NCBI GenBank assembly: GCA_977006965.1
Contig: OZ345372.1
Coordinates: 1,798,001 to 1,862,000 of the forward strand
Length of the DNA stretch: 64,000 nt
Direction of reading: 5' to 3'
Source: Phymatolithon calcareum
Taxonomy: Eukaryota; Rhodophyta; Florideophyceae; Hapalidiales
The notes under the pieces were generated by a model. It saw only the letters and a program-made list of their open reading frames with translations. It ran no database searches and had not been told where the DNA came from. This document shows positions 29,601 through 38,580 of the stretch, piece by piece. The first letter of the stretch is position 1. Each line of letters begins with the position of its first letter. The position numbers and the translations under genes are program-made.

Positions 29601-30116
29601 CCCTCCCCCCTTCTTTTTCCCGGCGCTTCCGAGAGCAGTCTAATATCTCAATGGTCATTACGACTCGAATCATATATTCTAAAAAATCAATTAAATCTAC
29701 AACAATCACATTCCTGTCTTCTGCCGGACCGATCATTCGTCAATTCGATTTCAAAATTCCCGCCTTCTTGTGACTCGGCGTCGTCACAAGAATTTCGTAA
29801 AGCACAACTCTGCATTTTCATCTTCCAGTACATGATATTCCTCAGCAGGGATGGCGAAACTGGCGGGAGCAGTAGATTTGTTTTTGTTAATGTCTCAGAT
29901 TCTGATAGATGTATTGAGTGACTTGTAATGACCACGGATATGACCATCCTATTTTGCAGGTGGAGTGGTCCAAGCCAAAAGAAACGAGGGAAGGAGAAGG
30001 CGGTAGTGCCGGTAGACGAAGATGTAGGGAAAGGTAGAAGGCGTAAACTATTTTCTTGAAATTATTTTCATAAGTACACGATTATCTCAAGGTCAACGTG
30101 AACGGTGCCGAATTCG

Positions 30117-30192
30117 GCGTTTAATCTACTTTGTCAGCATCTTTCCATCACCTTAAGGTGATGGAAAGATGCTGACAAAGTAGATTAAACGC
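30117..30192. repeat. Perfect 76-bp palindrome, no spacer
   Basis: Arms 30117-30154 and 30155-30192 are exact reverse complements centred on cctt|aagg. Pairing ends at 30116 g / 30193 t. The homology to the DOMON domain gene begins almost immediately to its right, so the palindrome marks the truncated 5' border of that gene. Confidence 0.95.
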
Positions 30193-30200
30193 TCGCTTGC

Positions 30201-31989
30201 GGAACTCCATTCACGTCTTCATCCCTGCGCAACACAACCAGCGCTGCGTGGAGCGGATTCGGCGTCTCCGAGTCAACGTCCGGTAGCACGATTGGCGCCG
30301 ATGTCGCCAGCGTCACCTTCGAAGCTGGCCATCTTGACGCGTGCAAACTCACCGACCGTCACGTCCTGTTTGTCGCATTTCCCCTCGGCGATACGAACGG
30401 AACCGTCCGCGGTGTCTACCCGGATGCGGACAAATGTCAGAACGACGGGTCGTGGACTTTGGTCGCATGCTCCCGCGATCTGGCGGAGGGTACACTCACC
30501 GTCAAGTTGAAGGGCGGCGTCCAGGCGCATGGCAAACAAGACTGGGACATTACGTCCGGTGCACAGCAACTCATTTGCGCGTATGTTGTCGGAGGGTTTT
30601 GATACCATGCATGGTGGACAGCAGGGCTGTTCGAGAAGGACGGCAGCCTGCCGAGTACTGACGATGAGGTTCTGTTCCGAGCGACGTAGACTCCAATCAA
30701 ACCGTCCTTGCCACGGCGTATTCCATTCCTGCAGACAAGGTGACGACCAATGCGTGCACATTTATAGAGCTGGAAATATCACCGGGCGGAAATCTGACCA
30801 TGGTTGCGGCGAAGCCTGTTCTTCAACTGCAGTCGTGGCCCGATATGGTGCATCATTGAGTGGTGTCGGTGTGCCCGCGCTCGAAAGCGTTTAATAAATT
30901 TCTGAAGACCGGCGATTGTATAGAAGATATCGCTAATATTGCATTCGCGTGGGCGGTCGAAATTGGCAGATGGGTTCTTCCCGACAGTGTCGGTTTCGTC
31001 ATCACGGAGAAGAACCTCTTTCTAAGCCTCAACACACATTACGACAACCCCAAGTTCGTCAAGGGCGCTGTGGACAATTCCGGTGTTCGCATGTACTTTG
31101 CAAAGAGCAGGCAGATCGAAGCCGGCAGTATCACATTGGGAGACGCTGGCCTTTCGCTTAGCGGTCGCATTGTGAAGAACGATTTCAAGTACCAGGGCAT
31201 TTGCCCCTCCGTCTGTGCAGACCGTTTCAAGGAACTCATTAACATTTTTGGAAGTTTCTTGCATATGCACACCACTGGCAAGATGATCTACGCCAACCGA
31301 TTTGACCGCAACGAAAAGTTCCTCGCGACGATCAATGCGGTAAGTGAACCTCATTCATTTCCTCCACCACAGCGTACATGCAATCTTCTTGTGTCTAACC
31401 GGATGTACAATTCTGAATTGTCACTGTGAAATTTCTTCAACAGATTTCTTGCTGGTCCGACGACCACCAACAGCGCACCCTGCGCACCGGTGAGCGAAGA
31501 CGCATGGATGAATTGCAGCCAGGCGGTGAGGTTGCCGTCGGACGCGACGCATATTCCGGCGTGTTCGCATTTACGCACCGCGAGCGCGACACGTTGTTCG
31601 AGTTCGTCACTCTGCATACCAGGCACGGTGGCCTCTCGCTTACTCCAACGCACTTTGTGTATGCCGAAGGGGCGCTAGTCGCGGTAGGGGAGGTGAGAGT
31701 TGGAGACGTGTTGCGACGCGCGGACGAGAGTACGACGAGAGTGACACGCGTGCAGAGGGAGTTGAAGTACGGGCTGTATAACCTGCAGACGTTGCATGGA
31801 GACATTGTTGTTGACGGATTTGTCCCCAGCACGTACACTATGGAGGTGCGCCCCAAAGCCGCACATGAGCTTCTGGTGCCATTACGGTTTCTGGGGAGGT
31901 TTGGGGGGATGTACTTTGCGGCGATGGAGCATGGGGTGTCAGAGGGGAATTGGATGTGGGAGTTGACGAGAGGGACGTTGAAGGCATAA
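30201..31989 (+). pseudogene. DOMON - copper type II monooxygenase (DBH-like) - Hint/Hog fusion, broken
   Basis: Frame 1 (from about 30201) encodes a DOMON domain (AWSGFGVSES, IGAD, DRH, a Cys-rich segment, DWDIT, LICAY). It is interrupted by TGA at 30600 and TAG at 30687. After a frameshift near 30711, the N-lobe of a dopamine-beta-hydroxylase-like Cu monooxygenase follows (AYSIPAD..TTNACTF..E, then VHH), with a TGA at 30857. The C-lobe runs 30860-31339 (LNTHYDNP, GAVDNSGVRMYFAK, a G-x-C-x3-C motif, FLHMHTTGK). A 104-bp intron (31340-31443, GTAAGT...CAACAG) joins in phase to a Hint domain of about 180 residues. Its first Cys is at 31450, with RRRMDELQPGG, LTPTH (the TxxH motif) and IVVDGFVPSTYT, ending in TAA. 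The intact enzyme would bind two coppers and oxidise with ascorbate; the Hint part is a Hedgehog-type self-processing fold. At least four lesions make it a pseudogene. No start is preserved. Confidence 0.8.
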
Positions 31990-32120
31990 TCATGGAGGAA
32001 TGATGGACGGAAGTGAGGGAGACTTCAGTTCGTTGGATAATGATGAGTCGCATGCAGTATGATAAGTAGAAACTTCGTAACCTCCACTGAAAAATAATCA
32101 TTATACTCTCATAACTAAGT

Positions 32121-32224
32121 TGGATCGTAGAACTACATGATGCACTGCAGTGCATCATGTACTGTATGAAAGTTCTACGATCCATGCAGCCTTTTATGAC
32201 GAACGCAGTTTATAAACTGCGTTC
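32121..32224. repeat. Two adjacent hairpins: compound stem and a 24-bp perfect palindrome
   Basis: Outer arms 32121-32134 and 32171-32184 match exactly and enclose a spacerless 26-bp palindrome (32135-32160, centre gcactg|cagtgc) plus a 10-nt bulge. Sixteen nt further, 32201-32224 is a perfect 24-bp palindrome. They lie at the border between the captured gene (ends 31989) and the integrase remnant (begins about 32215). Confidence 0.92.
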
Positions 32225-32543
32225 GCTTTGTCACGCTGAACTTCTTGTTGGGCTCTGGATCTCCCGTGCGAAGGCATACGTCACATTCTTCGACCAACTT
32301 GTCGATGTATGCGGTCATCCACGGTTGTCACTTACCAGCCCTCTTGATCAACAGCTCCATTGACCGTCCGCGCAAATGTGTGCGGATGTGCACCTTGCGA
32401 AGCAATTCTCGCAACCTCTGGGTCTGCGGTAATTTGTGTCCGGTTGAGCTGTCACCTACCTCCGTAAACATCGACGCAGCCACGTTCATCATGACGGTTT
32501 TGTTCGATAACCAGATGCGTGCATGTCCATCCTCCTTCGACAC
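32215..32543 (-). pseudogene. Retrotransposon integrase N-terminal HHCC zinc finger remnant
   Basis: Read on the minus strand, H-x3-H (VHIRTH) is followed 30 residues later by C-x2-C (ECDVC), the zinc-binding module that opens Ty3/gypsy-type integrases. A TGA (32328-32330) interrupts it where a Trp is usual. The catalytic core that should follow is missing; the sequence runs into the palindromes. Confidence 0.65.
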
Positions 32544-33095
32544 CGGTGCCGGTATCGTGACCGTACGGCGCCCATAATCCTGTCGCTGGTCTTCAAGATG
32601 GTAAGCCGCGGACCGCTAATTACGACGTTCGCGGGTTGATGAACTTGACTGCACCGTATATCGATATGATTCACTTGTGGTACACGGAGTGGAACGGGAA
32701 CGCGCTCCGGTCATGGACAGGGACAGAACTTGGGCCGGTAACCTGCAAGTGCCAAACGCAATGCTCGTCGGAGCACTATTACGTTTCGCGGAGATGCCAA
32801 CCGATCGTCGGATCGCTAGCTGGTGTCTCCCCCTACTCGCGACGTAGGGTACGGGGTCTCGCCTCCCGCTTGTGGCGAACGTTGGTTCTTCACCGAGATG
32901 GTGGGATGAATGAAAAGGACTTTACCTTGACGATGGAAATGGTTTGAACTTGATGATCCCTCTTTCTCCCTCGCGTCGGCATCGTCGACTATGCTAAAGT
33001 ATGCCTCGAGATAAAGCTATCATACGATGATCCCGCGCAGTAAGTGTAAGCTAGGTCTCTTCTACCAATGGATGCCTGGTGCTTTGCTATCCAGG

Positions 33096-33437
33096 CTAAC
33101 AACCTTGTTGTCCACGTGTATATCGAACCAAGACAACAAACTTACTATTCTTGCGACAATCCATGGATAGTTCTTCACGCTTGTGCCGCTCTACACCGTT
33201 GAACTCCTGCAAGGTATCCTTCGCCATCAGGAAAGAAACATCGCCGTCCACCACGAACGCCTTAATCGGGATCCACTCCCCGCGTCCAGCCGGGAGTGGT
33301 AGCGTACAACGAGCGATGATCCTCTCGGGTTTTGACCCGTTCTCTTCCCTACCAAACGCATGATCCCTCTCTTCTATGTCCTGGAGCACATAGTGTGAAC
33401 GTTTGGCTCTCCTGCAGATTCCTTCAGTAGTATTCAT
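33096..33437 (-). CDS. Retropepsin-like ORF fragment (113 aa)
   Basis: The segment WIPIKAFVVDGDVSFLMAKD, followed by a short helix, resembles the C-terminal half of retrotransposon aspartic proteases (hydrophobic strand, GD-x-SFL-[ILM], then a helix). The catalytic D-[ST]-G is not visible in this frame. It begins just downstream of the ORF ending at 33447, in another frame, as in gag/pol arrangements. Probably inactive. Confidence 0.45.
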   Translation of the reverse strand: MNTTEGICRRAKRSHYVLQDIEERDHAFGREENGSKPERIIARCTLPLPAGRGEWIPIKAFVVDGDVSFLMAKDTLQEFNGVERHKREELSMDCRKNSKFVVLVRYTRGQQGC

Positions 33438-33446
33438 GAGCGACAG

Positions 33447-35027
33447 TCACATACTGTGGTTCTCCAGCATCATCCACTCCTTCTCTCCGCCTGGCTCGCA
33501 AGGAAGGTTGCAGTGCGTCAGCTCCGTGCTGACCAACTTGTCAAACGCAGCTTCCACCCCGTTTCGGTTACATACGGGACGGAAGTCGCCGCATTCCATC
33601 AGCCCATTGACCATAGCACCGTCGTCGACCGTGGCTAATGTATCGGCCACATGGACCTCACCCTCCGGGACCAAGTGGACGCCGTCTCCTGCATCCATGA
33701 ATGCGTACCGACTCCCTCTTGAGTCCCTGACGACGGCTTCTGGTCCCCCGTCTCGCCACATTAGGACTCCCAATAGGTCGCCCAATCTCACAGGCCCGAA
33801 TGCGACCTCCTTCCGCTCTACTTTCCGGGGCCGACGAGAAATATAGCAGCCCGTCCCGTTAGTGGGCGTGCACGCTGGGTAATCGCTATCCAGTAGGAGC
33901 AGGACGTCCGCCAAAGCGAGCTGACAAACCTTCGCCGCCTCCCGGGGGTTGAAAGTGGTGACTCCCATCACCTCCATGTACTTCAGGTACCGCGCAATCC
34001 GCTTTGTGACGACTTCCATCCCATCACGAGTGAGCACGCGGACCGTTGCCGTGTCGGCTGGTACCACCGGTGTCGGCCCGCGGCCGTCATTGAGGTCAAG
34101 CTGAGCCGTTTGGTCGCCGGCCACCTGGTGTGGTTCCCGACCGACCATGGCGCTAAACTCGATTCCGGGGTCCACGCCGGCTACCGCGTCTGGCAGTCCG
34201 ACCAACTTCCTTGATCTCAGCGTCTTTCGGTCGACCAGCAGTCTCCGCCCCCTTGCCATGTCAGCCACCGGCACCATCACGCTCAGGCGACCGCACCGGT
34301 CGTCACCGAATGTGTACTTACGACACTCGATTGAGTACTCGTCGTAATCACGCGTCAGCCTGGCCCTGGCCTCTGTGCCAATCACGCTTGACACCCTGTT
34401 TATAACTCCGCCCGCGTTGCAGGTCAGGTCGCCCCGAGGGGGGACTAAGTAAGATACCCCCTCGCCAGGCCCTCCAGTGTACTCAGTCGTGCCTGCCCGT
34501 AAGTGTCCCAAGGCCACCACTCTTCGCCAGTCCACCAACGGCACGTCCCCGGATTGGTCGATGCCGCCCACGTCCACCAACAGTGGCACGTCTATGTGGA
34601 CCGTCTCTTCCTGTCTCAGCCCGCCGTGCTTCGAGCGCACTGAGGCCGTCGCAAGTCCCCCAGTGTTACCCGAGTAGCCGTGGTAGGCCACTAGCTCATA
34701 CAACTTGGAGGCACACACACCCGTTCGGTTGTGTCCTTGCCGCGTGCCAGCCGCGTGGTCTCCGTACAACTCACTCGCCATCCTGCCGTGTGGGTAGGTT
34801 TGCTCAGGCCCGCCGGCGCCGACACGCTGTCTGAGAGGAGTGTACACGGGCTGCCGTGGGCTCTTACGGGAACTACTGGTAGGGCAGTAGAACCCAGCAT
34901 AAGCACCGTAAGTCACCTCCGCTCCGCCCAAGGCCCAGCGGGTAGCATCCGAACAGATGCAGTGATCAAAGCACGTGCCACACTTTCGACAGCCAATTCC
35001 TTCGATGCACCCCGGTGTAGAACACAT
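33447..35027 (-). CDS. GC-rich ORF of the retroelement, gag-position protein, unrecognised (526 aa)
   Basis: An intact 526-codon frame with an ATG at 35025-35027, lying directly after the putative 5' LTR and leader. It is noticeably richer in G and C than its surroundings. The N-terminal 30 residues are a Cys/His cluster (C-x3-C, C-x2-C-x3-C-x3-C-x-C). The remainder is Gly/Val/Arg/Asp-rich and shows no nucleocapsid knuckle, reverse transcriptase or protease active site. From its position it should be a structural (gag-like) or accessory protein of the element. Its long intact frame, beside broken neighbours, suggests either recent activity or selection. Function unknown. Confidence 0.6.
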   Translation of the reverse strand: MCSTPGCIEGIGCRKCGTCFDHCICSDATRWALGGAEVTYGAYAGFYCPTSSSRKSPRQPVYTPLRQRVGAGGPEQTYPHGRMASELYGDHAAGTRQGHNRTGVCASKLYELVAYHGYSGNTGGLATASVRSKHGGLRQEETVHIDVPLLVDVGGIDQSGDVPLVDWRRVVALGHLRAGTTEYTGGPGEGVSYLVPPRGDLTCNAGGVINRVSSVIGTEARARLTRDYDEYSIECRKYTFGDDRCGRLSVMVPVADMARGRRLLVDRKTLRSRKLVGLPDAVAGVDPGIEFSAMVGREPHQVAGDQTAQLDLNDGRGPTPVVPADTATVRVLTRDGMEVVTKRIARYLKYMEVMGVTTFNPREAAKVCQLALADVLLLLDSDYPACTPTNGTGCYISRRPRKVERKEVAFGPVRLGDLLGVLMWRDGGPEAVVRDSRGSRYAFMDAGDGVHLVPEGEVHVADTLATVDDGAMVNGLMECGDFRPVCNRNGVEAAFDKLVSTELTHCNLPCEPGGEKEWMMLENHSM

Positions 35028-35292
35028 CCTCTGTTGACTACCAGAGTCTCGGCCTTAAGCCGGTCGAAGTCTCTGGTCTTTCTGCACTGAACACGTCCCG
35101 CGCTCCGGGCCTGATAGGTCCCGGTTCGGTCCTCTGCCCGCTCTTCCTCGCAGCCTTCTGTCCTTCTTCGGTGTGTAACGCCGCCCACAGCGTTATAAGG
35201 TCGGGTCTAACTCCCACACCACCTCGGCGCCCCCGACTAAAGCCAGGCCGCGCCTCTGCGTTAAGGTCTTACAGTAGCTTGAGGGCTACAGG

Positions 35293-35423
35293 CCAAAGAC
35301 ACACAGCCGTAGATATGATATCCCTTGTGCCGCCGCACTGAGCGGCCACAGGTAACTGTCGTCTGGACGCGCGCGCGTAGCCAGCAATACGAGACCTTAA
35401 AACTCGCTGGTTTTTATCTCCTC
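35293..35423 (-). repeat. Right terminal direct repeat (putative 5' LTR)
   Basis: Matches 29475-29600 apart from a 5-bp duplication near 35315 and small indels. It ends only 27 bp from the stop codon of the HIT gene, so the element inserted in the 3' flank of that gene. Confidence 0.8.
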
Positions 35424-35450
35424 ACTGAACAAAGAAAACCTCTTTGGCTA

Positions 35451-36185
35451 CTAAAAAGGTCCCCACTTGAGCGTCCGACCTCCGATAACTAAGTTACACG
35501 CGCGCAGCACGCCACATGGCAGAAAGATAGCGTCAGTCAGCAGCAGGAAACAAGCTCAAATCGTCCGCCACGCACAAGGGCTCAACTTACTATGTAGGTG
35601 AATGTGGTACACGGACTGAAGTCCATCTTTCCCATTATTAACTGCCATCGCGCAAAAATAAGACAAACGATGCATCAGCCCACCCAGTCAGAATACGTGC
35701 AATGAGGACAACATGCAATCCACCGCAATTAACTCGATCCCAAGAACTATTCGCCCAGAAATGCGAGACGAAGACATACTCATGATACGATACCCATTGC
35801 TCAGACCTACTTTCTGCGCCACCAAGTTCGCCTTCAGCAACAAAGTGCCAAGGATCTCCTTATCCGTTTCCTCGGCCATACTGAGCATGGGAATTCTGCG
35901 CTTCGGGATGACGAGGACGTGGACGGGAGCTTGCGGGTTTACATCGTGAAAGGCGAGGACCTCGTCATCTTCATATGCGATATTTGCAGGAATTTCCTTC
36001 GAAATAATCTTGTCGAAGATTGTCGGCGCAATGGCCTCCGGCGGTGCTGGTGCCGACGCCATTAATCGCGATCTTCTTTGCGGCAAGATTTTCTTTCGTG
36101 CTGCCGTTTGCGCTGCTGGAATGAGGGCGGATCCACTGCGGAATACCCGCGTCAAGGCTGGAGAAGAGAATGCTGCACGGATCAT
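35451..36185 (-). CDS. HIT-family nucleotide hydrolase (HINT type), organelle-targeted, three exons (164 aa)
   Basis: The exons are 36185-35780, 35641-35591 and 35488-35451. The introns (138 and 102 bp) have GTATGT...GCAG and GTAAGT...TTAG ends. Splicing restores the full HIT signature: NGYRIMINNGKDGLQSVYH, then the histidine triad H-I-H-L-H-I-I (His148, 150, 152), then GGRTLKWGPF and stop, exactly where HINT proteins end. HINT enzymes hydrolyse purine nucleoside phosphoramidates and AMP-lysine. The first 45 residues (Arg/Ala/Ser-rich, no acidic residues) look like a plastid or mitochondrial transit peptide. A GTG precedes the ATG at 36185; the ATG is used. It is divergent from the FKBP gene. 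Without splicing the catalytic motif would be missed. Confidence 0.92.
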
Positions 36186-36465
36186 CACGCTATTGCAGGG
36201 AGCGAAGTACTGTATGGGCTTCGTTCAGATGCAATTTACTGTATGTGTGATTTTCCTCCACGTTACTGTGACGTCGTATGATCCGACGAATCGTGACTTA
36301 GAAGACTTCGAGATCAGATCACCATAGCACCACGCACCGTGCAGCAGTGCCGCGGTGATCTGATCTCGTCAGCTTCACGCAGCAGACTACCATGGAACAG
36401 AGGTTTATTGGATTGCCGTCATCGAGAGTGAAAACCATTCCGATGAACAGATAAAGCGCTTTTCA
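36186..36465. promoter_or_regulatory. Divergent intergenic region with a 15-bp-arm hairpin
   Basis: 280 bp separate the starts of the HIT (minus) and FKBP (plus) genes. Within it 36309-36323 (cgagatcagatcacc) pairs exactly with 36354-36368; the loop also contains gcac/gtgc pairing. As both promoters must lie here, the hairpin could be a regulatory site or a transcript-borne structure in the FKBP leader (98 bp before its ATG). Confidence 0.5.
36309..36368. repeat. Hairpin, 15-bp perfect arms
   Basis: Arms 36309-36323 and 36354-36368, with a 30-nt internal part that can fold further. It sits in a shared promoter region rather than downstream of genes. Confidence 0.9.
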
Positions 36466-37310
36466 ATGCCGAACCGTCTGAGGCTGCTCCTCTTTACAAA
36501 CCCCGCCGTCCCTCATGTGCCACGGCACAGCACGCGAAGGGCAGGCAACTGCAGCGGCCGTCGTGTCCCAAGAACATGCATCGTCCTTGCGCTGAATGCG
36601 GGTTCGAGTGAAAGCGATTCTATCCGTTCTCCGCATACGCGTCGCGCCTTCCTTTTCACTTCTGCGCTAGCGGTGGGGCTACTTCGGAAGGAAGCACTGG
36701 ATGCTGCGCATGCCTATTCATCGCCGTACTCTCCGGGAAAGCAGACGGATAGAGACCTTCCGGCAAGATTGTATGAGGACGAGGTGCAGCGGGTGGTGAA
36801 GACAGAGAGCGGACTGCGTTATTTCGACTTGTCTGTCGGTACCGGGGCGGAGGCGGCCGACGGCAAGACAGTTTCCGTTAATTATACTTCGCGATTAAGC
36901 GGGCTATACGGTGTGAAATTAGACAGCTCTTTTGACCGTCCGTCAGCTGCACCGTTTATATTCAAGATTGGTGAGGCAGGTGTTGTGCCCGGATTCAATG
37001 AAGCTGTCATAGGGATGAAGGCGGGCGGCAAACGGCGTGCATTGCTCTCTCCTGATATTGCATACAAAAACCCGGACGCAAAGCCGGCCGTAACGGAGTT
37101 TTTTGCGCGGCGGAGATTGCTCAGCGTGCTTGACACGAACAGGGATGCGAGCATCGTTTTTGAGTAAGTCGGTAGCACTGTTTCTTTGTCATTTCTCGAT
37201 TGCACAAGCCTCGCAAACTAACTTCGTGGTTCTTTATTCAATGCACTATGCTTTACTTTACATGATCCTGTCCCCTTTGTTGCAGCATAGAGCTATTAAA
37301 AGTAAAGTGA
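36466..37310 (+). CDS. FKBP-type peptidyl-prolyl isomerase, thylakoid lumen (240 aa, two exons)
   Basis: The exons are 36466-37163 and 37286-37310. The 122-bp intron has GTAAGT...TTGCAG. Splicing replaces a premature VFE-stop by VFDIELLKVK, the canonical last strand of FKBP folds. The N-terminus is bipartite: a basic, Ser/Arg-rich plastid transit region (1-55), then a twin-arginine signal (TRRAFLFTSALAVGLL, residues 58-73) ending in AHA at 81-83. This predicts Tat import into the thylakoid lumen. The FKBP domain covers about 112-240 (SGLRYFDLSVGTG, VSVNYTSRL, GVVPGFNEAVIGMKAGGKRR, FDIELLKV). It resembles plant FKBP16-type lumenal immunophilins, in which several drug-binding residues are replaced. 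It catalyses proline isomerisation or acts as a chaperone for photosystem assembly. It converges with the next gene (53 bp between stops). Confidence 0.92.
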
Positions 37311-37363
37311 CAGCCGACGAAAAAGGAAAAAAAAACGATCCATTAGGTCCATTAGGTCAATCC

Positions 37364-37693
37364 CTAAAATCCGTCATCGGAAGCCTTAATAGCCCGTGTG
37401 AAATTTGCCCGAAAGTTTTTGTTCACCAGAATAAACAGCGGCCAGGCTAGAGCCAATGGCACCCGTACACCGGGCTGATAATTCGTCTTGTCAAAGCCGC
37501 GGAAGAACCGATACGCACCCAATGCCCAACCCGAAAATACCACCCAGTTTAACAGCCCCATTTTCGGTGTCTGTGCACTTCTTGCTGCTGGCCGGGGTGG
37601 GCATCGTCGAGTGCTCAGATGTGAACCGCGCGCGCGAAGCGTTCCTCGTACCGGCGCCCCAACAAAGCAGAGCGCAGCCTGGACGCGACGCAT
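37364..37693 (-). CDS. Small membrane protein with organelle leader (109 aa)
   Basis: The first 40 residues are Arg/Ala/Cys-rich and leader-like. The mature part starts near MGLLNWVVFSGW. It contains two hydrophobic stretches (residues 46-60 and 78-92), separated by a basic/aromatic motif YRFFRGFDKTNY, and ends with NFRANFTRAIK. This arrangement is reminiscent of small cyanobacterial/plastid membrane proteins, but I cannot name the family. The start codon (37693) and compact convergence with FKBP (53 bp between stops) support a real gene, and its neighbours are organelle proteins too. Confidence 0.6.
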   Translation of the reverse strand: MRRVQAALCFVGAPVRGTLRARGSHLSTRRCPPRPAARSAQTPKMGLLNWVVFSGWALGAYRFFRGFDKTNYQPGVRVPLALAWPLFILVNKNFRANFTRAIKASDDGF

Positions 37694-38079
37694 TTCTGCA
37701 GAAATCGTTCAAAATTGCTCTAGACCACTTTTCTGCGTGCGACGGAGGAAGGTTTTCTAGTGCAGGAAGACGCCAATCCACGAGCTCGAAAATCTCAAGA
37801 TGCACCTTCGGGGTGAATTCGTCACGTTCTTTGAAAGTTCCGTAAGGCTCCCCGAAATGTTACGTATGAAAACATAATTTTCAGGAATTTCGGAATAGGG
37901 ACATGATAGGCTAATTTTCACCATTCTTCAAAAAGGAGATTGCACATTCCGAAAACTAAATCTCGCGCCACCTTCGTGCGGAACATCGCCCGTTTCTTCG
38001 GGCAATCATCTTGACCTGCGCGAACAGACTCTCAACACCTTTGCGTGCGACTTCGCGGCGAGCAGTGCGCTCAACTGAA

Positions 38080-38580
38080 ATGGACCTCGACGCAACGGCT
38101 TTCGTATCGGCCACACCCGTACTGCGTACGCACCCCGCGATAGGAGCGCGATGCGCCCGTATGTGCGCAGAGCCTGAGTCGAGCGATGCACCGAAAGGGG
38201 AAGACGGTGCACCAAAGGCAAGCGAGAAAATTAAGTTCAAGCCGATTCGAACGGTGAAGTCTAGCGCGTCCTGGAAGAATGAGTTTCTCGATGTGTTTGG
38301 GCGGAAGGGTCCCGGTTCACGTCCGGAGTGGGATCTCCGTCCAGCAAGCCTTCGAGCAGAGTCTATGGAACCAGGGGCTAAGATCGTCTGCGATTTTTGT
38401 AAGGGTACCGGAATGCAAACGTGCTCTTTCTGTGAAGGCGTCGACTTCATTCAGGGTGGAAAGATCTGCGTCTGTCCTGGGTGCAAAGGTGCAAAGAGCG
38501 TGCAGTGCTCGACCTGCTTCGGTACGACGAAGCAGATTGAATTGGTAAGTGGTTCTTTCATACGATTTGCAACGCAATAG
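38080..38580 (+). CDS. DnaJ-type zinc-finger (BSD2-like) plastid protein, 3' end uncertain
   Basis: The C-terminal half holds four Cys pairs of the DnaJ central domain: CDFCKGTG, CSFCEG, CPGCKG and CSTCFG. There is no J domain. This is the arrangement of BSD2-like plastid chaperones that help Rubisco or photosystem assembly. Residues 1-50 look like a transit peptide. The frame runs to TAG at 38580, but IEL|GTAAGT at 38545 is a strong donor in phase 0, so the last 11 residues are probably intronic. One possible last exon follows TTGCAG at 38997-39041 and would add 14 residues. That intron (452 bp) would be much longer than others here, so this is only a candidate. The first ATG in frame is at 38080; upstream the frame is open only to a non-ATG codon. 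Confidence 0.75.
   Translation: MDLDATAFVSATPVLRTHPAIGARCARMCAEPESSDAPKGEDGAPKASEKIKFKPIRTVKSSASWKNEFLDVFGRKGPGSRPEWDLRPASLRAESMEPGAKIVCDFCKGTGMQTCSFCEGVDFIQGGKICVCPGCKGAKSVQCSTCFGTTKQIELVSGSFIRFATQ

Larger units (their letters stand above)
29475..35423 (-). mobile_element. LTR-retrotransposon-like element (minus strand) enclosing an antisense host gene
   Basis: Direct repeats of 126 bp (29475-29600) and 131 bp (35293-35423) bound the element; they differ mainly by a 5-bp tandem duplication (gatat) in the right copy. Read on the minus strand, a purine run of 20 nt (complement of 29601-29620) directly precedes the left copy, as a polypurine tract precedes a 3' LTR. Between them, on the minus strand, come a GC-rich ORF (35027-33447), a retropepsin-like ORF (33437-33096) and an HHCC integrase zinc finger (32543-32215). 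No reverse transcriptase or RNase H was found. The rest (30201-31989) is a host-type gene in antisense. The repeats lack the usual TG...CA ends and I could not find a target duplication, so the LTR call is probable rather than proven. Confidence 0.6.

Noticed and set aside
30273-30761. 162-codon minus-strand frame over the DOMON region
   Set aside because: The plus strand carries clear DOMON and copper-monooxygenase motifs here, so the minus frame is a shadow.
31444-31989. Inteins or a bacterial-type Hint element
   Set aside because: The Hint domain sits at the C-terminus after an extracellular-type enzyme with no C-extein, which fits a Hedgehog-type (Hog) arrangement rather than a protein-splicing intein.
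36882-37205. 107-codon minus-strand frame in the FKBP gene
   Set aside because: Antisense to the conserved FKBP domain; no independent support.
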